From Gammaproteobacteria bacterium (GTDB taxonomy: Bacteria > Pseudomonadota > Gammaproteobacteria > Acidiferrobacterales > Sulfurifustaceae), in the NCBI GenBank assembly GCA_016199745.1, contig JACQFZ010000023.1, forward strand, positions 1 to 37,643: a stretch of 37,643 bases of DNA. Reading direction: 5' to 3'. Below are positions 23,616 to 33,881 of this stretch, piece after piece. Every line of letters begins with the position of its first letter. Position 1 is the first letter of the stretch. The translations under genes and the position numbers were made by a program. Under the pieces are notes generated by a model. It was not told where the DNA came from and did not search any database. It saw only the letters and a program-made list of their open reading frames with translations.

Positions 23616-24293
23616 ATGTCGAAAGCGGAGAAAGATGAGGTTATCAGGAACATCCTCGTGTACGGAGATTCATTATCGTGGGGAATCGTTCCTCTGAAGC
23701 GGGAGAGAATGGCGTTCCCGAACCGATGGCCCGGCGTGCTGGAAATCGGCCTAAACGTTCACGCAACGGATGATGGCAAACGCTACCGGGTGATCGAAGA
23801 CTGCTTGAACGGCCGGCGAACGGTATGGGATGACCCGTATAAGCCGGGACGCAACGGGCTTGACAGTTTGGGCCAGAAGATAGAAATCCACTCCCCCCTC
23901 CACCTGGTTATATTGATGTTGGGCACTAACGATTTCCAATCGCTCCACGCACACAACGCCTGGCACTCCGCGCAAGGGATCGTCACCCTAATCCGGGCGA
24001 TACGTCATGCCCCGGTTGAACCGGAAATGTTCATTCCGCCGATCCTGGTGGTGGCCCCGCCACCCATGGGCATTCCGAAGGGACCCATCGCGCCGAAATT
24101 TTTGGGAGGAAAGGAAAAATCGATCGGTCTCGCTGATGCTTACAGAGAGGTAACGGAGATCGAGAAATGCCATTTTTTCGATGCCGGTACCGTCACCGGC
24201 TCCAGCGAACTGGACGGAATACACCTAGACCCTCCCCAACATCGGGCGTTGGCGCTGGCGCTTAAAGAGGTTGTGCGGGCGATATTGGGATAA
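23616..24293 (+). CDS. SGNH/GDSL hydrolase family protein
   Basis: 225 residues with the SGNH blocks in order: block I YGDSLSWG (16-23), block III LMLGTNDF (about 101-108) with the oxyanion Asn, and block V DGIHLDPPQH near the C-terminus, which supplies the Asp and His of the triad. An Asn/Gly-containing segment LNGRRTVWDDP fits block II. No signal peptide is visible, so a cytoplasmic esterase or acyl hydrolase is likely; relatives include arylesterases. GGAGCGGTTGA precedes the ATG. Base composition is a little lower in GC than the core genes and the neighbours are remnants, so recent acquisition is possible. Confidence 0.85.
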   Translation: MSKAEKDEVIRNILVYGDSLSWGIVPLKRERMAFPNRWPGVLEIGLNVHATDDGKRYRVIEDCLNGRRTVWDDPYKPGRNGLDSLGQKIEIHSPLHLVILMLGTNDFQSLHAHNAWHSAQGIVTLIRAIRHAPVEPEMFIPPILVVAPPPMGIPKGPIAPKFLGGKEKSIGLADAYREVTEIEKCHFFDAGTVTGSSELDGIHLDPPQHRALALALKEVVRAILG

Positions 24294-24582
24294 GCGTGCC
24301 GGTCGTGTAGCGGCTGTGCCAACAATAGGACAGATGCTTGAGGGTCTCGGGCGATACGGTTGCCGATATCGGATAGCCGATCGGCTTCATGTGTCGTCGG
24401 TGACATAAGAAAACCTGCTGCCATCGGCCCGATGACAACAATTCCCAGCATTTCCTTGTTGCCGCTCTGCGAAACGGGATAACCGTCGGTGCGAGCGATA
24501 GCGTTCAAGTGCCTCAGGGATCCGATTGACAGTGCCCGACGCTTCCCCTAGCTTGTCGACCTCATCGCCTTGAGACCGCGTT
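24294..24582. other. 289-base gap before bioB
   Basis: I found no supported gene here. Minus-strand open frames run across it but continue into the antisense of the SGNH gene and have no family resemblance. A half-site like TTGTCGACC at 24553 recalls the left half of the E. coli biotin operator, but no right half follows, so no BirA site is called. Confidence 0.4.
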
Positions 24583-25554
24583 ATGACCCTGACCGTTGCC
24601 GATACCGAAGCCCTGTTCGATCTGTCGTTCAATGACCTGATTTTTCAGGCGCAAACGGTGCATCGTCGCCACTTCAACCCGAATGCCGTGCAGTTATCGA
24701 CGTTGTTGTCGATCAAAACCGGCGGTTGCTCGGAAGATTGCGGCTATTGTTCGCAATCGGCGCGTTTTAAAACCGGGTTGGAAAGCGAGCCGTTGATGCA
24801 GCTGGACGAGGTCATTGCCGCCGCGCGCGATGCACAGGCGCGCGGTGCTACCCGTTTTTGCATGGGTGCTGCTTGGCGCGGTCCGAAAGATAAGGACGTG
24901 CAGGACGTGGCGGAGATGATTCGCGCGGTGAAAGCGCTTGGCCTCGAGACCTGTGCAACGCTCGGTCTATTGCGCGAAGGTCAGGCGCAGGAGTTGGCGG
25001 CCGCCGGCCTCGATTACTACAACCACAATCTCGATACCGCGCGCGCGCATTACGACAACGTTATTCATACCCACAGCTACGACAGTCGCCTGCATACGTT
25101 GAAGCAGGTGCGTGCAGCAGGCATGAAGGTCTGTTGCGGCGGAATTATGGGCATGGGTGAATCGCGGCATGACCGGGCGGCGTTCATCGCCGAATTGGCG
25201 GCGCTCGATCCTGCGCCCGAGAGTGTGCCGATCAATTTGCTGGTTAAGATCCCCGGCACGCCGTTGGGCGATGTGCCGGCGCTCGATCCGATCGAGTTCG
25301 TGCGTACCGTCGCCGTGGCGCGCATTTCCTTACCGACGTCGATGGTGCGGTTGTCGGCCGGTCGCACGCAGATGCCCGATTATCTGCAAGCGCTCTGTTT
25401 CCTCGCCGGTGCCAATTCGATTTTCTCCGGCGAACGTTTGTTGACGACGCCGAATCCCGGCATCGATGCCGACCGGGCGCTGTTTGCGAAGCTCGGTTTA
25501 GAAGCGATGGCGAACGAGGGCGCCGTTACGGCGCCGTGTGCGGCAAGCGCCTAA
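24583..25554 (+). CDS. bioB: Biotin synthase
   Basis: 323 residues. This radical-SAM enzyme inserts sulfur into dethiobiotin in the last step of biotin synthesis. The 4Fe-4S cysteines are C49, C53 and C56 in [18 protein letters not shown]. The 2Fe-2S region is also conserved: [27 protein letters not shown], and the Arg in [17 protein letters not shown] is diagnostic of BioB. It stands alone, without bioF/C/D or bioA. It converges on the PilZ gene with 12 bases between. Confidence 0.96.
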   Translation: MTLTVADTEALFDLSFNDLIFQAQTVHRRHFNPNAVQLSTLLSIKTGGCSEDCGYCSQSARFKTGLESEPLMQLDEVIAAARDAQARGATRFCMGAAWRGPKDKDVQDVAEMIRAVKALGLETCATLGLLREGQAQELAAAGLDYYNHNLDTARAHYDNVIHTHSYDSRLHTLKQVRAAGMKVCCGGIMGMGESRHDRAAFIAELAALDPAPESVPINLLVKIPGTPLGDVPALDPIEFVRTVAVARISLPTSMVRLSAGRTQMPDYLQALCFLAGANSIFSGERLLTTPNPGIDADRALFAKLGLEAMANEGAVTAPCAASA

Positions 25555-25566
25555 AGCGGAGAACGC

Positions 25567-25953
25567 TTACTCCTCAAGCATTTTTTGATTCTGCTCAATA
25601 TACTGCCGCAGCGTCTGCAACGTGTCCGGTGGTGTATCGACGAACTCCACGCCCAGCATGTGCGAATGACCCTTTAAGTGGGAATGTCGCACTCGACCGC
25701 GAATTTCAAGCAATACCTTTCCCGCGCCGAGATTCAGATGGAAATTTAGTTGGACCGGTGTATCGAGGGCGAGCGTTGCCGAATAAAAAAGCGCCGCGCC
25801 CGCTTCGGAAATATTGGCGATTTGTACTAATGATGGCGGTCCGTCGCCGATCTGTAGCCGCCCCGGGCGATTGATCGACAACCGCGGGTGCCGTCGTTTT
25901 TCCTTTGGATCCAAGGCATCCCTCGCTGCTTCCTTTTGGTAACCATAGCCCAT
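25567..25953 (-). CDS. PilZ domain protein
   Basis: 128 residues: a 15-residue lead, then one PilZ domain. The c-di-GMP motifs are RRHPR (R20-R24, the RxxxR switch) and NISEAG (47-52) in place of the D/NxSxxG motif, with LGVEF later. It should bind c-di-GMP, though the partner is unknown. The ATG at 25953 has no clear ribosome site and lies 20 bases after the hppA terminator; a TTG at 25914 after GAGGG is an alternative start. It is one of two PilZ genes in the window. Confidence 0.82.
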   Translation of the reverse strand: MGYGYQKEAARDALDPKEKRRHPRLSINRPGRLQIGDGPPSLVQIANISEAGAALFYSATLALDTPVQLNFHLNLGAGKVLLEIRGRVRHSHLKGHSHMLGVEFVDTPPDTLQTLRQYIEQNQKMLEE

Positions 25954-25973
25954 ATCGAAAGTTTATAAACAAA

Positions 25974-25993
25974 AGGGCCGGCAAGCCGGCCCT
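25974..25993 (-). terminator. Rho-independent terminator of hppA
   Basis: AGGGCCGGC (25974-25982) and GCCGGCCCT (25985-25993) form a perfect 9-bp stem with a two-base gap. On the minus strand it is followed by TTTGTTTAT. It lies 23 bases after the hppA stop. Confidence 0.75.
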
Positions 25994-26016
25994 GTCGAAA
26001 AGTCGTCGTCGACGTT

Positions 26017-28035
26017 TTATAGCAATGGCACGATCATCAGCGCGACGATATTAATAATTTTAATCATCGGATTGATCGCCGGTCCGGCCGTATCTTTATA
26101 AGGATCGCCGACGGTATCGCCAGTGACCGCCGCTTTATGCGCGTCCGAGCCCTTACCGCCGTGTTTACCGTCTTCGATGTATTTTTTGGCGTTGTCCCAG
26201 GCACCGCCACCGGTGGTCATGGAAATAGCGACGAAAATACCAGTGACAATGCTGCCGACCAGCATCGCCCCCAGCGCTTCGCGGCCGAGCGTGAAGCCGA
26301 CGACGATCGGCGCCAGCACCGGCAGCAGCGACGGCACAATCATCTCCTTGATCGCCGAGCGCGTGAGCATATCGACCGCGCGCGAATAATCCGGCTTGGC
26401 CTTGCCGGTCATGATGCCCTTGATCTCTTTGAACTGCCGCCGCACTTCGACGACGACACTGCCGGCAGCGCGACCGACCGCTTCCATTGCCATGGCACCG
26501 AACAGATACGGAATGAGACCGCCGATGAAGAGACCGATGATCACGTTCGGATCCGACAGCGAGAACTCGGCGGCTTTACCGGCGTGCTTCAAGGCGTCGG
26601 TGTAGTCGGCGAACAGCACGAGTGCCGCCAGGCCGGCCGAGCCGATAGCGTAGCCCTTGGTCACTGCTTTGGTGGTGTTGCCGACGGCGTCGAGTGGATC
26701 GGTGACATCGCGCACTTTCTTCGGCAGCTCCGCCATCTCGGCGATGCCACCGGCGTTGTCGGTGACGGGGCCGTAAGCGTCGAGTGCGACGATGATGCCG
26801 GTCATCGACAACATCGAGGTCGCGGCGACAGCGATGCCGTACAGATCGGCGAACGCATGCGCACCGTAGATGGCGAGGCAGACAGCGATCACCGGCAGCG
26901 CCGTCGACTTCATCGACAAACCGAGGCCGGCGATGATGTTGGTGGCATGACCCGTGACCGACGCCGCGGCGATACCACGCACGGGTTGGTACTCGGTCGC
27001 CGTGTAGTACTCGGTGATGACCACCATCGCTGCTGTCAGCAACAGGCCAATTAGCGCGGCGCCGTAGAGTTGCAGCGTCGTGTAGTGCCCGTTGCCGGCC
27101 ATCAGATGGTCGGTGACGAAGTAAAAGGCGATGGCCGAGATCACACCGGCGACGATCAAGCCGCGATAGAGCGCGCCCATAATCCGGCCCTTGCCGCTGG
27201 TTTTAACGAAGAAGCTGCCGATGATGCAGGCGATGATCGAAACGCCGCCGAGCACCAACGGATACAGCACCACATTGCCGAAGTCCGGCATCAATAAGCT
27301 GCCGAGCAGCATTGCGGCGATGATGGTGACGGCGTAAGTCTCGAACAGATCAGCCGCCATGCCGGCGCAGTCGCCGACGTTGTCACCGACGTTATCGGCG
27401 ATCACGGCTGGATTGCGCGGGTCATCTTCCGGGATGCCGGCTTCGACCTTGCCGACCAAATCGGCGCCGACGTCAGCGCCTTTGGTGAAGATGCCGCCGC
27501 CCAAGCGCGCGAAGATCGAAATCAGCGAGCCACCGAAGGCGAGGCCAATTAGCGGCCGGACGATTTCGGCTTCAGTGCCGGGATATAACGATTTCAATAT
27601 GGCGTAGTAACCGGCCACCCCCAAAAGCCCGAGGCCGACTACTAACATGCCGGTAATGGCGCCTGAGCGGAATGCAATCTGCAGCGCCGGATTCACCCCG
27701 TCTTTAGCCGCCTCGGTTGTGCGCACGTTGGCGCGGACCGAGATGTACATACCGGTATAGCCCGCCAGCGCCGAACAAATAGCGCCGATGGCGAAACCGA
27801 CAGCGGTGGGGATTTTTAAGGTAACGAGGATGATGACAAACAGCAGAACGCCGACGACGCCGATGGTGGTGTACTGACGGTTGAGGTAAGCCGATGCGCC
27901 TTCTTGGATGGCTGCGGCGATTTCCCGCATACGCTCGCTGCCGGTTGGCTTGGCGAGCACCCATCGGATGGAAGCGCCGCCGTAGATAAGCGCGGCACCT
28001 GCGCACAGCAGTGCGAAGATCAAGCTTTGAGACAT
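26017..28035 (-). CDS. hppA: K+-independent H+-pumping pyrophosphatase
   Basis: 672 residues, about 16 membrane helices. It hydrolyses PPi and pumps protons. The catalytic loop is clear: [20 protein letters not shown], then [20 protein letters not shown] and [14 protein letters not shown]; a second site has [17 protein letters not shown] and a third [19 protein letters not shown]456 in [10 protein letters not shown] is the Lys that replaces the K+ ion in K+-independent enzymes (known from Carboxydothermus A460K work), so this pump should not need K+. H+ rather than Na+ transport is inferred from that subclass. GGGGGAAGGC precedes the ATG. pfp lies 166 bases upstream on the same strand. Confidence 0.95.
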   Translation of the reverse strand: MSQSLIFALLCAGAALIYGGASIRWVLAKPTGSERMREIAAAIQEGASAYLNRQYTTIGVVGVLLFVIILVTLKIPTAVGFAIGAICSALAGYTGMYISVRANVRTTEAAKDGVNPALQIAFRSGAITGMLVVGLGLLGVAGYYAILKSLYPGTEAEIVRPLIGLAFGGSLISIFARLGGGIFTKGADVGADLVGKVEAGIPEDDPRNPAVIADNVGDNVGDCAGMAADLFETYAVTIIAAMLLGSLLMPDFGNVVLYPLVLGGVSIIACIIGSFFVKTSGKGRIMGALYRGLIVAGVISAIAFYFVTDHLMAGNGHYTTLQLYGAALIGLLLTAAMVVITEYYTATEYQPVRGIAAASVTGHATNIIAGLGLSMKSTALPVIAVCLAIYGAHAFADLYGIAVAATSMLSMTGIIVALDAYGPVTDNAGGIAEMAELPKKVRDVTDPLDAVGNTTKAVTKGYAIGSAGLAALVLFADYTDALKHAGKAAEFSLSDPNVIIGLFIGGLIPYLFGAMAMEAVGRAAGSVVVEVRRQFKEIKGIMTGKAKPDYSRAVDMLTRSAIKEMIVPSLLPVLAPIVVGFTLGREALGAMLVGSIVTGIFVAISMTTGGGAWDNAKKYIEDGKHGGKGSDAHKAAVTGDTVGDPYKDTAGPAINPMIKIINIVALMIVPLL

Positions 28036-28141
28036 GCCTTCCCCCTAGTGGTGAGCGCGGGAGTGACCCCGCTGATGTGATTACCGTTAACTCGTTGCTG
28101 CGTTTACTCCATTTACCTTCATTTAAAAAAATCGACCTACC

Positions 28142-28199
28142 ACCTCCCATCCCCTCCCTCGCATAGCGGGGGAAGGTTAGGGTGGGGCGTTTATGCGAG
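28142..28199. repeat. Diverged G-run repeat and hairpin between pfp and hppA
   Basis: A diverged relative of the 2928/4998 repeat: CCCATCCCCTCCC, then a G-rich part GCGGGGGAAGGTTAGGGTGGGG. In addition CTCGCATA (28158-28165) and TATGCGAG (28192-28199) are perfect inverses around it. On the minus strand it follows the pfp stop at once and may weaken read-through into hppA. Confidence 0.5.
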
Positions 28200-28201
28200 C
28201 C

Positions 28202-29467
28202 TTAGACTGTGAAATCCGTGGCGAGCTTTTTCTTGACCGCCACGTTCTTGAGTTGAACGTACTGCGGCAAGCCGTTCTTATACGGCGGGTAGTCTTCACC
28301 TTGAATGAGCGGCGCCAGATAGGCGCGGCACTTGGCAGTGATGCCGAAGCCGTCTTCGGTGATGAATTCGCGCGGCATCTTCTTCTCGACGTTGGCGACC
28401 TTGTTGAGATCGGCGACACCGATCGCCCACTTGTACGGCTTGTTCGATTTGCGCGCAATCGTCGGCATAACGGCGCTCTTGCCTTTCGCCGCCAGCTCGA
28501 CCGCGGCGCGCCCGAGCGCATAAGCCTGCTCGACGTCGACCTTCGAGGCGATATGGCGTGCGGAACGTTGCAGATAATCGGCGACCGCCCAGTGGTACTT
28601 GTAGTTCAGCTTGCTTTTCACGAGCTGCGCCACTACTGGCGCCACGCCACCGAGTTGCGCGTGACCGAACGCGTCGCGGGTACCGGCTTCGGCTAGGAAC
28701 TTGCCGTCGGCATTGCGCACACCTTCGGAGACGACGATACAGCAGTAACCGTATTGCTTGACCGTTTCGTCCACCTTGGCAACGAATTTGTCTTCTTCGA
28801 ACGGCAACTCCGGGAACAGGATGATATGCGGCGCATCCCCGGCCTTCTCGGCGGCGAGGCCGCCGGCAGCCGCGATCCAGCCGGCGTGCCGGCCCATGAC
28901 TTCCATTACGAACACCTTGGTCGACGTCTTCGCCATCGACGCGACGTCGAAACCGGCCTCGCGGATGGAGACGGCAACATACTTGGCGACACTGCCGAAC
29001 CCAGGACAGTTGTCGGTAATCGGCAGGTCGTTGTCGACCGTCTTCGGTACGTGTACGGCGACGATCGGGTAGCCCATCGTCGCCGATAACTGCGAGACTT
29101 TGAGGCAGGTATCAGCCGAGTCGCCGCCACCGTTGTAAAAGAAGTAACCGATGTCGTGGGCTTTGAAAACTTCGATCAGGCGCTCATATTGAGCGCGGCT
29201 CTGTTCCAGGCCCTTGAGCTTAAAGCGGCACGAGCCAAAGGCACCGCCCGGCGTATAGCGCAGGCCACGGATGGCGGTGACGGATTCTTTGCTGGTGTCG
29301 ATCAGGTCTTCGGTGAGGGCGCCGATGATGCCGTTGCGGCCGGCGTAAACTTTGGCGATCTTGGATTTGTATCTGCGGGCGGTTTCGATCACGCCGGCGG
29401 CGGAGGCATTAATGACGGCGGTGACCCCGCCTGATTGGGCGTAAAAGGCATTCTTGGCTTTGGCCAT
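28202..29467 (-). CDS. pfp: Pyrophosphate-dependent 6-phosphofructokinase
   Basis: 421 residues of the PFK family. It transfers phosphate between PPi and fructose 6-phosphate, reversibly, in glycolysis and gluconeogenesis. The phosphoryl-donor loop is GGGDSADT (113-120), with D116 at the place of the ATP-type Gly. PKTVDND (141-147) has Lys in place of the Gly of PGTIDND in E. coli PfkA. Both are known PPi-type determinants. MGRHAGW (191-197) is the fructose-6-phosphate site. AAAGGACC lies before the ATG. It sits beside hppA, another PPi enzyme, and is divergent from adk. Confidence 0.92.
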   Translation of the reverse strand: MAKAKNAFYAQSGGVTAVINASAAGVIETARRYKSKIAKVYAGRNGIIGALTEDLIDTSKESVTAIRGLRYTPGGAFGSCRFKLKGLEQSRAQYERLIEVFKAHDIGYFFYNGGGDSADTCLKVSQLSATMGYPIVAVHVPKTVDNDLPITDNCPGFGSVAKYVAVSIREAGFDVASMAKTSTKVFVMEVMGRHAGWIAAAGGLAAEKAGDAPHIILFPELPFEEDKFVAKVDETVKQYGYCCIVVSEGVRNADGKFLAEAGTRDAFGHAQLGGVAPVVAQLVKSKLNYKYHWAVADYLQRSARHIASKVDVEQAYALGRAAVELAAKGKSAVMPTIARKSNKPYKWAIGVADLNKVANVEKKMPREFITEDGFGITAKCRAYLAPLIQGEDYPPYKNGLPQYVQLKNVAVKKKLATDFTV

Positions 29468-29633
29468 GTAGCAACGGTCCTTTCGTTTCGTTTATCTCTA
29501 GCGCCGGGCTGGGCCCGGGGCGGAGCAAGATTACCCAATCAGTAGTGCATCGTCACGGACGATTTGTAAGGTGTAATGCCAACACAGGCGTGTTTAAAGT
29601 GCGGTAACTTGTTGCCCGCTCACGAAAATACCA

Positions 29634-29662
29634 TTGACGTCAAATTGGCGAGATTGTAGGTT
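29634..29662 (+). promoter_or_regulatory. Candidate sigma-70 promoter of adk
   Basis: TTGACG (29634-29639) and TAGGTT (29657-29662) with a 17-base spacer. The -35 fits well, the -10 poorly. It would give a leader of about 60 bases before the ATG at 29729. It is one candidate in the 261-base divergent gap between pfp and adk. Confidence 0.35.
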
Positions 29663-29728
29663 ACCGCGACCCTGAAAAGACCGGGCCAATGCCGGTTAAA
29701 TAGCCAGCCAACGGGAAGCGAGAAAAAC

Positions 29729-30649
29729 ATGCGAATTGTGTTACTAGGCGCGCCAGGATCCGGGAAAGGAACACAGGCTAAGTTACTGGGGGAGAAGTAC
29801 AAAATTCCCCAGGTGTCGACGGGGGACCTGCTGCGAGCGGCGGTGCAAACAGGCACCGAGCTCGGTCGCAAGGCCAAAGCGGCGATGGACGCCGGCCAGT
29901 TGGTCTCCGACGATATTGTCCTCGGTATCATTCAAGAACGACTTTCTAAAGCGGATGCGAAAGCCGGTTTTGTGCTCGACGGCTTTCCGCGCAACATTCC
30001 GCAGGCACAGTCGCTCGATGCGACACTCGCCCGCCTCGGTCAGCCGCTGCAATTAGCGCTGCTGGTCGATGTCGATAGCGAAGTGCTGATGAAGCGCATC
30101 ACCGGCCGCCGCAGCTGTAGCCAGTGCGGTGCTATCTTTAATATTTATTTTGCCGCGCCCAAAGTCGCCAACAAGTGCGATAAGTGCAACGGTTCGTTGA
30201 CGCAACGCTCCGACGACAACGAGGCGACCGTGAGCAGCCGTTTGAAAGTGTACGAAGAACAAACGGCGCCGCTGGTTTCTTACTATCGAGCGCAAGGCAA
30301 GCTGCGGACCGTGCGCGGCGTCGGCGGCATCGGCGATATCTTCAAGAACATCACCGATATCGTCGAGGCGCAAATTCGGCCGCTGGCGGCAGTGATGAGC
30401 CAGACTGCCGCACCTAAGCCGAAAGCGGTTGCAAAGGTGGCCGCGGCGAAGGCCGATACCAAAAAGGTGGACGCCAAAAAGGTCGATACGAAAAAGGTAG
30501 AGCCGAAGAAAGCCGAGAAGAAACCCGTGCCGGCACCGGCAAAGAAGGCCGCCAAGCCGGCACCGAAAAAGCCAGCGCCCAAAAAAGCGGCACCGAAGAA
30601 GGCTGCCAAGAAAGCGGCAAAGAAAGCGCCGGCCAAGAAAAAGAAGTAA
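29729..30649 (+). CDS. adk: Adenylate kinase with Cys4 LID and Lys/Ala/Pro-rich C-terminal tail
   Basis: 306 residues against a usual 214-220. The core (1-220) is a complete adenylate kinase: GAPGSGKGT (8-16), TGDLLRAAV, DGFPRN (84-89), and RLKVYEEQTAPL. It interconverts ATP, ADP and AMP. The LID carries C130/C133 and C150/C153, the zinc Cys4 form common in Gram-positives and absent in E. coli Adk. From about residue 224 a tail of 83 residues with about 31 lysines follows, rich in KKA, KKV and PAPK units, like bacterial H1/AlgP-type tails. The tail DNA (30398-30646) continues in frame to the stop. It probably binds nucleic acid or another polyanion (inference). A terminator follows. Confidence 0.95.
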   Translation: MRIVLLGAPGSGKGTQAKLLGEKYKIPQVSTGDLLRAAVQTGTELGRKAKAAMDAGQLVSDDIVLGIIQERLSKADAKAGFVLDGFPRNIPQAQSLDATLARLGQPLQLALLVDVDSEVLMKRITGRRSCSQCGAIFNIYFAAPKVANKCDKCNGSLTQRSDDNEATVSSRLKVYEEQTAPLVSYYRAQGKLRTVRGVGGIGDIFKNITDIVEAQIRPLAAVMSQTAAPKPKAVAKVAAAKADTKKVDAKKVDTKKVEPKKAEKKPVPAPAKKAAKPAPKKPAPKKAAPKKAAKKAAKKAPAKKKK

Positions 30650-31747
<1,098 letters not shown>

Positions 31748-31816
31748 TCTCTTTTCGTTCGCCGGGCGAATAAACCTTTAGAATGGCGGTCCGAACCGCG
31801 CCATTCCTTCGCTTGC

Positions 31817-32650
31817 ATGAACTACCGCCATATCTACCACGCCGGCAACTTCGCCGATGTCTTCAAGCACTTGTTGCTCGTGCGTTTGCTCGAATCGTTC
31901 AAGCGCAAGGACAAAGGCTTCGCCTATCTAGAAACGCATGCCGGCGCTGGTGCCTACGATCTGCAAGCGGCTGACGCCGGCAAGACCGGCGAATATCTCG
32001 AAGGCATCGGCCGCTTATGGAAGGAGCCGATCGCCGGTGTCGAGGAGTATCTCGCCGCGGTACGCGCTCACAATCCGAACGGTCGGTTGCGCTACTACCC
32101 CGGCTCGCCCGGCATCGCTCATTCCTTGTTGCGACCGCAAGATCGCATGCGCCTGGCCGAGTGCGTGCCGGAAGAATGTGCGCATCTGCAAGTCGCGTTC
32201 GCCGACGACAAGCGTGTCAGTATCAGCTGTGCCGACGGTTACACGGCGTTGAAGGCATGGCTGCCGCCGCCCGAGCGGCGCGGATTAGTGCTCATCGATC
32301 CGCCGTACGAGCGATCGGACGAGTGGGAACGTTTGCGCTTGGCGTTGGCGTTTGCCGTCGATCGTTGGCCGACCGGGACCTTTGCAGTGTGGTATCCGTT
32401 GAAAGTCGGCGCGCCGGTCGAGCGGTTAAAGTCGAAACTGGTCGCCGCCGGCATCCGCAAAGTACTGGTTGCCGAGCTCAACGTTTGGCCGATGGATACG
32501 CCGTTCCGGCTGAACGGCTGCGGATTATTGATAGTCAACCCGCCGTGGCAGCTCGATGCCGAGTTACCGGCGTTGCTGGAACCGTTGGCGAAACAACTGC
32601 AGCAAGGGCCGAATGCCGCGGCCGAGGTGAGCTGGTTGGTGCCGGAATAG
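31817..32650 (+). CDS. rlmJ: 23S rRNA (adenine-2030-N6)-methyltransferase RlmJ
   Basis: 277 residues, matching E. coli RlmJ (YhiR) in length. It begins MNYRHIYHAGNFADVFKHLL, a phrase diagnostic of the family. The catalytic motif is DPPY (161-164) in LVLIDPPYERSDEW. SAM-site elements ETHAGAGAYDL follow near residue 39. It methylates A2030 of 23S rRNA. It lies 69 bases after hemB. The ribosome site is weak. Confidence 0.93.
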   Translation: MNYRHIYHAGNFADVFKHLLLVRLLESFKRKDKGFAYLETHAGAGAYDLQAADAGKTGEYLEGIGRLWKEPIAGVEEYLAAVRAHNPNGRLRYYPGSPGIAHSLLRPQDRMRLAECVPEECAHLQVAFADDKRVSISCADGYTALKAWLPPPERRGLVLIDPPYERSDEWERLRLALAFAVDRWPTGTFAVWYPLKVGAPVERLKSKLVAAGIRKVLVAELNVWPMDTPFRLNGCGLLIVNPPWQLDAELPALLEPLAKQLQQGPNAAAEVSWLVPE

Positions 32651-32821
32651 GGTCGTTGTTCCCGTGTGCATGCCGTCCATGACGGTGCGTTAGGGGTTTC
32701 GATAGGCCCCGGCCCGCACTTCCGTGTGCATTCGCGCCTTCTCCGGTTCGCCCTCCCGTCTGGACACCAACGCCAGTAATCGGTAAGGTCGTTGGCCTAA
32801 GTAAGCCACTTCCGCCAGACC

Positions 32822-33139
32822 ATGACCACTGAACGCCGCGAAAGCCCCCGCGTACCGGTAACATTGGATGTTGTTCTCAACCATCACGCGAACAGCGTGA
32901 TTTGCACGACGCGCGACATCAGCGTCGGCGGAGCCTTCATCGAAGCCGAGCGCGATATGTTGCCGCACGGTGGTACCGTCGAGCTCGGTCTGTCGTTGCC
33001 CGCCAGCAGGGATCAACAATACGTCCGCTTGCCGGCGGTGATTCAGCGCGTGACCGATGAAGGCGCGGCTGTCACCTTCGGCGATGTCGGTCGTGATGTG
33101 TATTTCCAGCTGGTCGATTTCATGGCGCCGGTGAAGTAG
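32822..33139 (+). CDS. PilZ domain protein (second)
   Basis: 105 residues, almost entirely one PilZ domain. The RxxxR motif is R6-E-S-P-R10 and the DxSxxG motif is DISVGG (32-37), both intact, so c-di-GMP binding is likely. No other domain is visible; such single-domain proteins often act as adaptors. A repeated CCGTGTGCAT occurs twice upstream (32662-32671 and 32722-32731). It is convergent with rsmE. The ribosome site before the ATG is weak. Confidence 0.85.
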   Translation: MTTERRESPRVPVTLDVVLNHHANSVICTTRDISVGGAFIEAERDMLPHGGTVELGLSLPASRDQQYVRLPAVIQRVTDEGAAVTFGDVGRDVYFQLVDFMAPVK

Positions 33140-33151
33140 CGCCAGTATTCC

Positions 33152-33877
33152 TCAGACGTTTTTTATTCCGCTTATCCACGCCAGCATTGCCGTCGCCGCG
33201 GTTTCTATCCGCAGAATTGCCGGTCCGAGATGAACGAAGCGCGCACCGTGCGCTTGCAGTATCTTCACTTCCGATTCCGTCACACCGCCTTCGGGACCGA
33301 TAAACAACGAGACGCGTTCGGCGCCGCCGATATCGAGTTGGTGCAACGGCATCGCTTCCGTTGTCGGATGTGCCACCACCAGCAGTGCTCCCGTCTCCTG
33401 CGCACGTTTTGCTGCCGCTGTCAGATCGATAGTTGTGTCGATCGCTGGCACGAATAGTCGCCGGCTTTGCTTGCAGGCTTCCAGACATAGGCGTTGCCAG
33501 CGTGCGCGGCTATCGGGCTTTGGATCAGTCACGCTGCGCTGCCAGCGCACCGGTGTGAAGTGGGCCATGCCGAGTTGCGTCGCCATGTCGAGCAGCGTGG
33601 TCAGACGATCGCCTTTGGGCACGGCGCTGCACAGCTCGACCGATGGAACAGAAAGCGTCTCGCGATGATACTCGCGCGCACTGATGCGAACCTCATGGCG
33701 GTTAATCGCGGCGATAACGCCGCGCACCACGAGCCCACGACCGTCGAACAACGCGATCGCATCGCCGACGCGCAAGCGCTGCACCGTTACGTGATGCGCT
33801 TCATCGTCGGTCAGTGTTATGTCGCCGGCATTGGTAAGCGTGGCGTTGTAGAACAACGGTTCGGTGAGACGTGCCAT
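33152..33877 (-). CDS. rsmE: 16S rRNA (uracil-1498-N3)-methyltransferase RsmE
   Basis: 241 residues of the SPOUT family. The N-terminal PUA-like part has LTDDEAHHVTVQRLRVGDAI; the catalytic knot has FIGPEGGVTESEV and LGPAILRIETAATAML, the RsmE signature. The start at 33877 is chosen over the longer frame (to 33940) because it falls just after the rsmJ stop at 33882 and the PUA fold begins there. It modifies U1498 of 16S rRNA. It is co-directional with rsmJ and probably co-transcribed. Confidence 0.92.
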   Translation of the reverse strand: MARLTEPLFYNATLTNAGDITLTDDEAHHVTVQRLRVGDAIALFDGRGLVVRGVIAAINRHEVRISAREYHRETLSVPSVELCSAVPKGDRLTTLLDMATQLGMAHFTPVRWQRSVTDPKPDSRARWQRLCLEACKQSRRLFVPAIDTTIDLTAAAKRAQETGALLVVAHPTTEAMPLHQLDIGGAERVSLFIGPEGGVTESEVKILQAHGARFVHLGPAILRIETAATAMLAWISGIKNV

Positions 33878-33881
33878 CGAG

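Noticed and set aside
24140-24508. 122-codon minus-strand frame before bioB
   Set aside because: It continues as antisense of the SGNH gene and has no recognisable domain or ribosome site.
24540-24582. Possible BirA operator before bioB
   Set aside because: Only the left half-site resembles the E. coli operator; the inverse right half is absent.
26137-27054. 305-codon plus-strand open frame
   Set aside because: It is antisense to hppA and its product is an Asp/Arg/His-rich shadow with no family resemblance.
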